Shown here one piece after another: positions 1-6,267 of a DNA stretch of 7,844 nt (the first letter of the stretch is position 1; each line of letters opens with the position of its first letter). The position numbers and the translations under genes are program-made. Origin of the DNA: Lactobacillus delbrueckii (lineage in GTDB: Bacteria; Bacillota; Bacilli; Lactobacillales; Lactobacillaceae); contig SFHY01000055.1 in the NCBI GenBank assembly GCA_004556255.1, positions 1 through 7,844 of the forward strand, in the 5' to 3' direction. A model generated the notes under the pieces. That model saw only the letters and a list, made by a program, of their open reading frames with translations. It was not told the origin of the DNA and did not search any database.

Positions 1-514
1 GCTTTTCCACAAATTTGTTCGCACCCAGCACCACGATAAGGCCCATGGTATTGAGCACAAGGTTCATGGCTGTGGAAAGCTCGAAATTCGTGCCGGAGCC
101 GCCCAGGCTGATGCGGTAGATATATGTGGAAAGCACGTCGCCGGTGCTGAGCACATAGTTGTTGTACAGGTTGTATACCTGGTCAAAGTTGGAGATGAAC
201 AGGCTCGCCAATTGCAGGATCAGCATGATCATCACGCTGGGAAGGATGCGCGGAATGGTGATGTGCAGCAGCATATCCTTACGGTTGGCGCCGTCGATGG
301 CGGCGCTTTCGTACAAAGCAGGGTCGATGCCCGAGATCGCCGCCAGATACACGATGGTGGAATAGCCCGCCGTTTTGATGATGTTCGTGATGACAAGGAT
401 GGTGCGGAACATGGCCGGGTTTTTCAAAAAGTCCACCGGCTGGCCGCCCAATGCAGAGATGACCTGGTTCACCACTCCGCCGATATCGGCCGAGGACGGA
501 TACTCCAGAAACAC
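1..514 (-). CDS. C-terminal part of an LplB-type sugar ABC transporter permease (partial, probably joined artificially)
   Basis: This stretch encodes ~171 residues resembling the second half of the membrane permeases that, with a solute-binding protein and an ATPase, import oligosaccharides (LplB/UgpA-like, MalF superfamily). It contains the EAA loop that contacts the ATPase, seen as YESAAIDGANR followed by ITIPRILP (about 220-325). It is followed by a hydrophobic helix (VMIMLILQLA), the NFDQVYNLYN motif typical of LplB, and a last membrane helix (MGLIVVLGA). It has no start codon of its own. It is read in frame from the ClpL-like gene through a short second foreign segment, and it runs off the left edge. 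Family recognition is firm. That it belongs to a different organism from the rest of the window is inference from the broken domain order. A normal member has ~300 residues, so about half is absent upstream. Confidence 0.8.
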   Translation of the reverse strand, partial: MFLEYPSSADIGGVVNQVISALGGQPVDFLKNPAMFRTILVITNIIKTAGYSTIVYLAAISGIDPALYESAAIDGANRKDMLLHITIPRILPSVMIMLILQLASLFISNFDQVYNLYNNYVLSTGDVLSTYIYRISLGGSGTNFELSTAMNLVLNTMGLIVVLGANKFVEK

Positions 515-691
515 CTGCACCAGGCCGGCAAAGTTGAACTTGAACAGAGTGGTCTGGGCCATGTCGGCGAAGGGCGGTGCGAAGGAGGCGGTGGCCAGGG
601 AGGCAAAGGGATTGACGCCCAGGAACAGGGCCTCACCGGCCCAGTAGACCACGGAAGCCACCAGCATACCCAGCAGCACAGCAGCCTTGAT
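515..691 (-). CDS. Internal fragment resembling an NCS2 (AzgA/PbuG-like) purine permease, wedged between ClpL and LplB sequence
   Basis: About 59 codons in the same frame as clpL. They read AAVLLGMLVASVVYW, then LGVNPFASLATASF, PPFADMAQTTLFKFNF and AGLVQV. This resembles the middle of guanine/hypoxanthine permeases of the NCS2 family, where a membrane helix is followed by a phenylalanine- and proline-rich loop ending in a TTLFKF-type motif. It does not resemble the end of a Clp ATPase, which at this point should continue into the small C-terminal D2 subdomain. It lacks both ends of any permease and cannot work by itself. The boundaries are approximate because both joins fall in words that fit both neighbours (AKKGIK on one side, AGLVQV on the other). 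The assignment is from memory of the family; an alternative is that it belongs to some other membrane protein. Confidence 0.55.
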
Positions 692-2578
692 GCCCTTCTT
701 GGCCAGAGTCTTGTTTACGTCAGCCAGCATCAAGTTAACGATTTCCTTCAAGTCTTCCTTGGTCAGGTGGCTGAATTCGATGACCGCGTTGAAGCGGTTG
801 AGGAATTCTGGTCTGAAGTAAGGAGCCAACCGGTCCATCAGCTTTTCGTCCTTCTTAGCGTCGCCCATCAGCTGTTCATTGCCGAAACCGGCGTTAGAGG
901 TAGCGATAATGATGGTGTTCTTGAAGTTGACCGTGTTGCCTTGCCCGTCAGTTAAGCGGCCGTCGTCAAGCACCTGCAGAAGCAGGGTGATGACCTGCGG
1001 GTCAGCCTTTTCAATTTCGTCCAAAAGGATGATTGAGTAAGGGTTGCGGCGGACCTTTTCCGTCAAGGTGTTGGAGTTGTCATCGTAGCCCACGTAGCCG
1101 GCCGTGGTCCCGATCAGCTTGGAAACGGCTGTCCGGTCGGAGTATTCAGACATGTCCAGGCGGATGATGGCATCCTTAGAGCCAAACATGTCCAAGGCCA
1201 GCTGCTTGGCCAGTTCCGTCTTGCCGACCCCGGTCGGGCCGACGAAGAGGAAGGAGCCGATTGGCCGGTTGCCGTCGTCAAAGCCGGCCCGGTTGCGGCG
1301 GATAGCCTTGGCTACTGCTTCAACGGCTTCATCCTGGCCGATGACCTTGCCCTTTAAGCGGCTGCTGAGCCCCTTCAGGCGTTCGATATCGCTGGCGCCC
1401 ATCTTGGAAACCGGAATCCCGGTCAGGCGTTCAACGGCAGCGGCCACGTCAGCCGGGGTAGCCACGGTCTTTCTTTCCTCGTGGTTTTCACTCAGCTGCT
1501 TTTCCAGTTTTTCAGCCTTGGTCTTGTGGTCAAGGGCGGCTTCGTAGTCTTCCTTTTCAGCGGCCTTTTCCTGGGCCTGCTTTTCTTCCTTGATCTGCTT
1601 TTCGATGGTCTTGGCGTCAGTCACTGGGTGCTGGGCAGCCAGGTGAGCGGCGGTCATGTCCAAAAGGTCGATGGCCTTGTCAGGCAGGGACCGCTGCGGA
1701 ATGTACTGGACTGAGTAGTCGATGGCGGCCTTCAAGACGTCGTCTGGCAGTTCCACATTGTGGTGCTTTTCGTATAAGGACCGGATCCCCATCAAGATCT
1801 TGAAGGTGTCAGCTTGACTTGGAGCGTTGACCGTTACTTCGTTGAAGCGGCGGGCCAAAGCGGCGTCCTTCATGATGGTGTTCCGGTATTCGTCCTGGGT
1901 AGTGGCCCCGATTACGGTGATTTCACCTCTGGACAAAGCCGGCTTCAAGATGTCGCTCATCCCCTTGGAGCCATTGCCGTCACCCATGCCGCCGGCACCG
2001 AGGATCTGGTGGATTTCGTCAAAGAAGAGGATGACATTGCCTCTGTCCTTGACTTCCTTGACCAGGTCCTGGATGTTCTGCTCAAAGGAGCCCCGGTACT
2101 GGGTCCCGGCTTCCAGGCTGGAGATGTCGATGGAAATAATTTCCTTGTTCTTGATTGCTTCCGGCACGTCCCCGTGGACAATTGCCTGGGCTAAGCCTTC
2201 AACGACCGCGGTCTTGCCGACCCCGGCGTCCCCGACCAAGACCGGGTTATTCTTGGTCCGGCGGGAGAGGATTTCTGCCGTTTCCTGGATTTCCTTGTTC
2301 CGGCCGATGACCGGGTCGAGCTTGCCTTCCCGGGCTTCAGCGGTCAGGTTCCGGCCTAACTTTTCCAAAATGCCGTTGGCCTTCTTTTGCTTGCCCTGGA
2401 CATTCTTGGCTTGTCCTTGCCCTGGCAGCTGGCCGGTCTTCTGGTATTCAGCGAATTCTTCCGGGGTTACCTGCCGGCCGTTGATTAAGTAGCGGCGGTT
2501 TTCGGAATTGAAGCCGCCCATGCCGTTCATTAAGTCTCTAAAAAGATCATCCATATCGTTAAAGTTGTCGTAAGCCAT
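692..2578 (-). CDS. clpL: ClpL-type AAA+ disaggregase, C-terminus missing
   Basis: Encodes a cytosolic Hsp100 ATPase that remodels aggregated proteins under heat and other stress. The N-terminus is short (NDMDDLF, SENRRYLINGR, VTPEEFAEY) and has neither the double Clp-N domain of ClpB/ClpC nor the zinc finger of ClpE, which points to ClpL. AAA domain 1 has Walker A GDAGVGKT (116-123) and Walker B VILFFDEIH (182-190). A UVR-like charged coiled coil follows at about 325-365. AAA domain 2 has Walker A GPTGVGKT (447-454), Walker B SIILLDEIEK (515-524) and LNRF (593-596). The start follows AAAGAGG at 7 nt. ClpL-like sequence stops at about residue 629 of an expected ~700, so most of the C-terminal small domain is lost. 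The frame then continues, without a stop, into unrelated permease sequence. ClpL proteins are known to lack the ClpP-docking tripeptide, so a chaperone rather than protease role is expected. No CtsR or CIRCE box is visible upstream. Confidence 0.9.
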
Positions 2579-2585
2579 GATTTTA

Positions 2586-2592
2586 CCTCTTT
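2586..2592 (-). promoter_or_regulatory. Ribosome binding site of clpL
   Basis: AAAGAGG on the minus strand lies 7 nt before the ATG at 2578 and fixes this start. The remaining leader back to the stop of the Xre-like gene (about 123 nt) is AT-rich, with a weak GGCT/AGCC inverted pair. I found no convincing -35/-10 pair, so clpL may be read through from the upstream promoter. Confidence 0.75.
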
Positions 2593-2701
2593 CTGAGTAA
2601 AATAAGTTGCTGGTTTTTGGCTAACTAAAAAGCCCTTCTGCATCAATCGAAATTAACACAATAGGACTTGCTCAGCGGTTAAACCAACCTTCGTATTTAG
2701 T

Positions 2702-2938
2702 TTAGTCATCATCGTCATCGCTGAGATAATCATTCTCCAGCTCACGCAGAACCTGCCACATCGCCACGTGCTGGGCCCGGGCGATCGCGTCGAGATCGCG
2801 CAAGTTGATTGACGTCGCATTTGATTGCTGCTTGTTAAATGACTTGTGAAGGGTAGTGTAGCCATAGCCCGACTCTTTCGCCACCCGGTAAATGGTCAGG
2901 TGCTTGTCGTCGAGGTATCGAATAATATCGATCTTCAT
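2702..2938 (-). CDS. Small Xre-like helix-turn-helix regulator with acidic tail
   Basis: A 78-residue probable DNA-binding protein. The helix-turn-helix is seen at about residues 13-35 (LTIYRVAKESGYGYTTLHKSF), followed by a helical part (NLRDLDAIARA, WQVLRELEND) typical of compact Cro/CI-type folds. The protein ends in five aspartates. I chose the ATG at 2938, giving MKIDIIRYLDD. Upstream in-frame ATGs either lack a ribosome site at proper distance or would lie upstream of the promoter's -10 box. AGGG lies 11 nt before 2938, with the in-frame ATG at 2947 as a close alternative. The promoter is overlaid by a palindromic operator, so autoregulation is likely. The gene lies ~123 nt upstream of clpL on the same strand, which makes clpL a candidate second target. 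No toxin-like partner is adjacent, so I do not call it an antitoxin. Confidence 0.75.
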   Translation of the reverse strand: MKIDIIRYLDDKHLTIYRVAKESGYGYTTLHKSFNKQQSNATSINLRDLDAIARAQHVAMWQVLRELENDYLSDDDDD

Positions 2939-2962
2939 CGTTCTCATTTCCCTACGCCAATT

Positions 2963-2990
2963 ATTATACCACATCTGTGGTATACCACAA
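2963..2990 (-). promoter_or_regulatory. Promoter of the Xre-like gene
   Basis: The minus strand has a perfect -10 TATAAT (2963-2968). It is preceded by TGG, forming an extended -10 (TGnTATAAT). A -35-like TTGTGG lies at 2985-2990 with a 16-nt spacer. Transcription would begin about 2956, giving a leader of under 20 nt. A very AT-rich palindrome (3001-3022) sits just upstream of the -35, where an UP element would be. Confidence 0.75.
2965..2989. promoter_or_regulatory. Palindromic operator covering the Xre promoter
   Basis: Three copies of one half-site are packed into 25 nt. On the plus strand, TATACCACA (2965-2973) is followed by TC, then TGTGGTATA (2976-2984). This is a perfect 9-bp inverted repeat with a 2-nt gap. 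TGTGGTA (2976-2982) also runs straight into TACCACA (2983-2989), making a perfect 14-bp palindrome. The repeats cover the -10, spacer and -35, so a bound dimer or pair of dimers would block RNA polymerase. The HTH protein encoded immediately downstream is the obvious candidate ligand. Binding itself is inference. Confidence 0.75.
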
Positions 2991-3000
2991 GTGTGAAATA

Positions 3001-3022
3001 GCGATTTTTTTAAAAAAATCGC
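3001..3022. repeat. Perfect 22-nt palindrome with A/T core
   Basis: GCGA followed by seven T, then seven A and TCGC, gives an 11-bp perfect inverted repeat without a loop. It lies between the gatD terminator and the Xre promoter. It could act as an upstream AT element for that promoter, a protein-binding site, or a degenerate second terminator. Nothing in the sequence decides between these. Confidence 0.6.
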
Positions 3023-3023
3023 G

Positions 3024-3053
3024 AAAAAAAGACCAGCTCTTAAAAAGCTGGTC
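3024..3053 (-). terminator. Rho-independent terminator of gatD
   Basis: On the minus strand GACCAGCT, a 7-nt loop and AGCTGGTC form a perfect 8-bp stem, followed by seven T. It starts 11 nt after the gatD stop codon. It separates gatD from the Xre-clpL unit. Confidence 0.92.
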
Positions 3054-3064
3054 AAAAAGCTGTC

Positions 3065-3733
3065 TTATTGGGCCACGCGGGCAGCGTGCCGCTTCAAAAT
3101 CATGTCCACCAGGGCATTAGCAACGTTCTCGTTCTTAAGCATCGGGCCGTGAGACCAGGAACCGATGAAGTTCTTGTAGCGGACCCCGTCTTCCTTTTCC
3201 TCATGGTTGTTGCCGTAGCCTTCGACCACCTTGGCGAAAGGCTTGAGCATCTCCCGGTCGTCCAGGAAGGTCTGGCCGGAGTGGTTTTCAAAGCCGATGG
3301 TCGGGCCCCATTCAGTTTCGTACTTGGTGTCGCCGATCATCCGCTTCTCCGGGTCAAATTCCGTGTGCAGGGGCAGGATCCCCAGGCCCTTGATCTTGGT
3401 CCCGGAAATGGTGTTGTAGTGGGTTCCCATCAGTTCGTAGCCTCCGCAGATGGCCAGCATGGGGTTGCCGGCCTGGATGTAGTCGTTCAGGGTGTCCTTG
3501 AAGCGCTGCAGGTCCTTGGCTACAATGCTTTGTTCATAGTCCTGGCCGCCGCCGAAGAAGACAAAGTCGTAGTCAGCCGCGTTGAACTGGCTGCCCAGGG
3601 AGATGTTGTCGATCTGGGTCTGCCAGCCTTTTTTCTGCAAAAAGTAGCGGAGGATCTTGACGTCACCGGAGTCCCCGTAGGTGTTCATCAAGTCTTCGTA
3701 GAGGTAGGCAATGCGAATCAAATTATCAGCCAT
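3065..3733 (-). CDS. gatD: Lipid II isoglutaminyl synthase, glutamine amidotransferase subunit GatD
   Basis: A 222-residue cytosolic class I (CobB/CobQ-type) amidotransferase. With the Mur-ligase-like MurT it amidates the alpha-carboxyl of D-glutamate in lipid II to D-isoglutamine, using ammonia released from glutamine. The sequence begins IRIAYLYEDLMNTYGDSGDV, the usual GatD opening. It has the oxyanion region FFGGGQDYEQ (59-68), the nucleophile elbow LAICGGYELMG with Cys96, and the catalytic His195 in SWSHGPMLKN. Length matches the family (~240). The start at 3733 is chosen because AAGGAAG lies 9 nt upstream. The in-frame ATG at 3760 would lie too near the promoter and lacks a site. Most Firmicutes have murT directly upstream of gatD. 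Here the upstream neighbour is the divergent glpK, so MurT must be encoded elsewhere if the enzyme is functional. The gene has its own promoter and terminator. Confidence 0.92.
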   Translation of the reverse strand: MADNLIRIAYLYEDLMNTYGDSGDVKILRYFLQKKGWQTQIDNISLGSQFNAADYDFVFFGGGQDYEQSIVAKDLQRFKDTLNDYIQAGNPMLAICGGYELMGTHYNTISGTKIKGLGILPLHTEFDPEKRMIGDTKYETEWGPTIGFENHSGQTFLDDREMLKPFAKVVEGYGNNHEEKEDGVRYKNFIGSWSHGPMLKNENVANALVDMILKRHAARVAQ

Positions 3734-3768
3734 AGTCAAATTCTTCCTTATCGTAATCAATTACACTG

Positions 3769-3774
3769 ATTATA
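3769..3774 (-). promoter_or_regulatory. -10 box of the gatD promoter
   Basis: A perfect TATAAT on the minus strand, about 35 nt before the gatD start. The -35 region is weak (TTATT-rich). The next element towards the gene is the ribosome site AAGGAAG. The whole gatD-glpK gap is about 197 nt and holds both divergent promoters. Confidence 0.65.
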
Positions 3775-3821
3775 AACTAAAAGGCGGAAAAATAATAATC
3801 TAAAGACCGGGTCCTTTTGGC

Positions 3822-3854
3822 TTGCTTTTTTCACAAACTGGCTTAGACTAAAAT
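3822..3854 (+). promoter_or_regulatory. Probable glpK promoter region
   Basis: TAAAAT at 3849-3854 is the best -10. No good -35 lies at 17 nt from it, where there is only a T-run at 3826-3831. TTGCTT (3822-3827) with TAGACT (3844-3849) at 16 nt is an alternative. The position is supported mainly by the cre-like box that begins right at its downstream edge. Confidence 0.45.
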
Positions 3855-3869
3855 AGTAAGCGTTTTCGC
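3854..3869 (+). promoter_or_regulatory. Catabolite responsive element (cre) for CcpA upstream of glpK
   Basis: TAGTAAGCGTTTTCGC contains the cre core AAGCGTTTTC, an exact match to the AARCGYTTTC consensus; the outer bases fit less well. It lies at or just after the expected transcription start, the usual position for CcpA repression. Glycerol kinase genes are classic CcpA targets in Firmicutes. Confidence 0.7.
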
Positions 3870-3884
3870 AAAAGACGGCGAAAA
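3863..3884 (+). repeat. Inverted repeat in the glpK leader
   Basis: TTTTCGC (3863-3869), an 8-nt loop and GCGAAAA (3878-3884) form a 7-bp hairpin that shares its left arm with the cre. No T-run follows, so it is not a terminator. It may be a leader hairpin or a second operator half. Confidence 0.5.
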
Positions 3885-3917
3885 AGCAAGTAAGTAAAGC
3901 AAGAAAAGGATAAGTTT

Positions 3918-3923
3918 AAAGGA
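3918..3923 (+). promoter_or_regulatory. Ribosome binding site of glpK
   Basis: AAAGGA lies 7 nt before the ATG at 3931 and sets the start of glycerol kinase. Confidence 0.8.
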
Positions 3924-3930
3924 TTACAAC

Positions 3931-5439
3931 ATGAGCGAACAATACATTTTGGCAATCGATGAGGGGACGACCTCAACCAGGGCAATTATCTTCAACCATG
4001 CCGGCCAGCAGGTGGCCAGCGTGGCCCGGGAATTCACCCAGTACTTCCCCAAGCCCGGCTGGGTGGAGCACCAGGCTGAGGAAATCTGGAACGCGGTCCA
4101 GATTACGACGTCAACGGCTTTGATCAACTCTGCCATCCGGCCGGATCAACTGGCGGCCATCGGGATCACCAACCAAAGAGAAACCACGGTGGTCTGGGAC
4201 AAGGAGACGGGCCGGCCGATTTACCCGGCCATTGTCTGGCAGTCCCGGCAGACCAGCGGGATCGCGGAAAAGCTGGTTAAGGACGGCTACAGCGAGATGA
4301 TCCGGCAAAAGACGGGCCTGGTGATCGACCCTTACTTCTCCGCCACGAAGATCCGCTGGATTTTAGACCATGTGGAAGGGGCCCAGGAAAGGGCGGAAAA
4401 AGGGGAGCTGCTTTTTGGCACGATCGACACCTGGCTGGTCTGGAAGCTGACCCGGGGCAAGGTCCACGTAACTGACTGCACCAATGCCAGCCGGACCATG
4501 CTCTTTAACATTCATGATTTGACCTGGGACCAGGAGATCCTGGACCTGCTGAAGATTCCGCGGGCCATGCTGCCGGAAGTTAAATCAAATTCTGAAGTTT
4601 ACGGGGAAACTGATCCTTACCAGTTCTTCGGCGGCAGAGTGCCGATCGCCGGGATGGCCGGGGACCAGCAGGCAGCCTTGTTTGGCCAATTGGCCGTTAA
4701 GCCGGGCATGGTCAAGAATACCTACGGGACCGGGTCTTTCATCGTGATGAACACGGGGGAGGAACCGATCGAATCTAAGAACAATTTGCTGACGACTATT
4801 GGCTACAAGCTGGGCGAGCAAGTAAACTATGCTTTGGAAGGGTCAGTCTTCGTGGCTGGGTCAGCCATCCAGTGGCTGAGAGACTCGGTCAAGCTGCTGA
4901 ACTCGGCCCCGGAATCAGAGCAGGCGGCCCTGGAATCTAAAGACGCCAATGAAGTCTATGTGGTTCCCGCCTTTACCGGTTTGGGGGCGCCATACTGGGA
5001 CAGTGAAGCCCGGGGGGCGATTTTTGGCCTGACCAGAGGCAGCAGCGACAAGGACTTGATCAAGGCAACCTTGCAGTCCTTGGCCTACCAGACCCGGGAC
5101 GTGGTCGACACCATGCAGAAGGACTCGGGCATTGAGATTCCGGTTCTCAGAGTCGACGGCGGGGCTTCAAACAACAACTACCTCCTCCAGTTCCAGGCAG
5201 ACCTGTTAGGCAAGAAGATCGAGCGGGCAGCGGATTTGGAAACAACAGGCCTGGGGGCCGCCTTTTTGGCAGGTTTAGCCGTCGGCTACTGGCAAGATCT
5301 GGACAGCTTGAAGGAGATTGCCAAGACCGGGGCGGCCTTTGAGCCGAAGATGGAAGAGGCGGAAAGAGACCGGCTCTACGCGGGCTGGCAGCGGGCGGTT
5401 CTGGCCACCCGGGTCTTTGCCCACGGGAAAGATTTTTAG
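3931..5439 (+). CDS. glpK: Glycerol kinase
   Basis: A 502-residue FGGY-family kinase, full length for GlpK. It phosphorylates glycerol with ATP to sn-glycerol 3-phosphate in the cytosol, feeding glycolysis and phospholipid synthesis. Visible motifs are the N-terminal phosphate loop AIDEGTTSTRAI (8-19), NQRETTVVWD (81-90), GMAGDQQAALFGQ (241-253), NTYGTGSF (263-270) and the C-terminal ATP-site segment VDGGASNNNYLLQF (408-421). All core active-site regions look intact. One residue is odd. Gram-positive GlpKs carry a histidine in YHFYG (His232 in enterococci, His230 in B. subtilis) that HPr phosphorylates to activate the enzyme. Here the segment is PYQFFG with Gln231 (codon CAG, 4621-4623). A cre-like box is present upstream. 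No glpF or glpO/glpD is adjacent. The next gene begins 33 nt downstream without a terminator, so the two are probably co-transcribed. Confidence 0.97.
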   Translation: MSEQYILAIDEGTTSTRAIIFNHAGQQVASVAREFTQYFPKPGWVEHQAEEIWNAVQITTSTALINSAIRPDQLAAIGITNQRETTVVWDKETGRPIYPAIVWQSRQTSGIAEKLVKDGYSEMIRQKTGLVIDPYFSATKIRWILDHVEGAQERAEKGELLFGTIDTWLVWKLTRGKVHVTDCTNASRTMLFNIHDLTWDQEILDLLKIPRAMLPEVKSNSEVYGETDPYQFFGGRVPIAGMAGDQQAALFGQLAVKPGMVKNTYGTGSFIVMNTGEEPIESKNNLLTTIGYKLGEQVNYALEGSVFVAGSAIQWLRDSVKLLNSAPESEQAALESKDANEVYVVPAFTGLGAPYWDSEARGAIFGLTRGSSDKDLIKATLQSLAYQTRDVVDTMQKDSGIEIPVLRVDGGASNNNYLLQFQADLLGKKIERAADLETTGLGAAFLAGLAVGYWQDLDSLKEIAKTGAAFEPKMEEAERDRLYAGWQRAVLATRVFAHGKDF

Positions 5440-5472
5440 TTTTTAACGTTTGACAGGATGAAGGGATAAAAA

Positions 5473-6231
5473 ATGCCAAAGCGGATCGTAAAGTTAGAGG
5501 CCGGCTACAATTGCCGGGATTTGGGCGGCTACGTCAGCCAGGACGGCCGGACTGTCAAGTGGGGCCGGCTTTACCGGTCGGGGTCACTCAGCCACTTGAC
5601 CAAGGCGGACCAGGCGGAACTGGCCCGGCGGAAGATTGTGGTGGACTGCGATCTGCGCTCCCGGCATGAACAGGATAACTTCCCGGACAAGCTCTGGCCG
5701 GGGGCTAAACTGGTCGACGCCCACTTTTACAGCGAGAGCGGGGATGAAGAGGAAGAAGCTGAGGCCGCCTGGGAGAAGTATTCGGACAAGCTGCCTAAAT
5801 TGTCCTACCTGGCCATGGTCTACCAGCAGAACCTTGTCGCCCCTAGAACAGGCCTGGTGATGCGGAAGATTTTTAAGGAAATGCTGGCCCTGGAAGATGA
5901 TGAGGCCTTGATCTACCACTGCTCCATGGGCAAGGACCGGACGGGGATGGTGTCGGTGATCGTTTTGATGGCCCTGGGCCTGGAAGACCGGGAAATCCTG
6001 CGGGACTACCTGCTCAGCCGGGAATACAGCCGGGACTGGGACGAGGCAGATGAAAACGACCGTCTGGGCCAGCAGATTGCCAAGATGAACCAGACCCAGG
6101 TCAGCCAGACGGCTTTTTACGGGATTACGGAAACGATTAGGCAGACCTGGGGCGGCTTTGACCGCTACTTTGCCAGCCTGGGCTTTGGCCAAGGAGACTT
6201 GGCTAAGCTTAGGGACAAGTTTTTAGAATAA
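5473..6231 (+). CDS. Tyrosine/lipid-type CX5R phosphatase, first of a tandem pair
   Basis: A 252-residue phosphatase of the bacterial NFRDLGGY family (Y_phosphatase3-like; relatives are Listeria LipA and M. tuberculosis MptpB, which act on phosphotyrosine and phosphoinositides). It has the N-terminal signature NCRDLGGY (13-20, with Cys where Phe is usual), DGRTVKW and YRSGSL, VDCDLRS (57-63), and the catalytic loop HCSMGKDRTG (149-158) with nucleophile Cys150 and Arg156. The Lys-Asp in GKDR is the variant seen in lipid- and broad-specificity members. There is no signal peptide, so it is probably cytosolic. The start follows AAGGG at 7 nt. It lies 33 nt behind glpK and ends just before a terminator, so it is probably the last gene of the glpK transcript. 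The substrate cannot be read from the sequence. Confidence 0.9.
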   Translation: MPKRIVKLEAGYNCRDLGGYVSQDGRTVKWGRLYRSGSLSHLTKADQAELARRKIVVDCDLRSRHEQDNFPDKLWPGAKLVDAHFYSESGDEEEEAEAAWEKYSDKLPKLSYLAMVYQQNLVAPRTGLVMRKIFKEMLALEDDEALIYHCSMGKDRTGMVSVIVLMALGLEDREILRDYLLSREYSRDWDEADENDRLGQQIAKMNQTQVSQTAFYGITETIRQTWGGFDRYFASLGFGQGDLAKLRDKFLE

Positions 6232-6236
6232 GATTT

Positions 6237-6267
6237 TCGCTCCGGCTTAAGCTGGGGCGATTTTTTT
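6237..6267 (+). terminator. Rho-independent terminator after the first phosphatase
   Basis: TCGCTCCGGC, a short TTAA loop and GCTGGGGCGA form a 10-bp stem with two G-U pairs, followed by seven T. It ends the presumed glpK-phosphatase transcript. Confidence 0.85.

Noticed and set aside
212..955. Long plus-strand frame (247 codons) opposite the left-hand permease/ClpL region
   Set aside because: It is antisense to clear protein-family sequence, has no ribosome site, and is rich in Gln, His and Val as expected from the complement of GC-rich coding sequence.
1104..2492. Plus-strand frames opposite clpL (1104-1547, 1827-2492)
   Set aside because: They lie entirely antisense to ClpL motifs such as the Walker boxes, with low-complexity Ser/Pro/Leu composition. 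They are shadows.
692..2578. Annotation as ClpE or ClpC
   Set aside because: There is no N-terminal zinc finger (ClpE) and no Clp-N repeats (ClpC). The short N-terminus with NSENRRYLINGR fits ClpL.
1..2578. A genuine novel ClpL-permease fusion protein
   Set aside because: It would join a truncated soluble ATPase to two incomplete, unrelated permeases. Misassembly is the simpler explanation, so this is reported as a quality finding.
2702..2938. Antitoxin of a toxin-antitoxin pair
   Set aside because: Size and autoregulatory operator would fit, but no small toxin gene flanks it; the neighbours are clpL and gatD.
2939..3055. N-terminal extension of the HTH protein from the ATG at 3055
   Set aside because: The extension would cover the operator, the TATAAT promoter and the 22-nt palindrome, and has no ribosome site.
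3068..3769. Plus-strand frame of 233 codons opposite gatD
   Set aside because: It is antisense to GatD with its catalytic Cys and His motifs, and has no ribosome site.
5584..6192. Minus-strand frame of 202 codons opposite the first phosphatase
   Set aside because: It is antisense to conserved phosphatase motifs and has no supporting signals.
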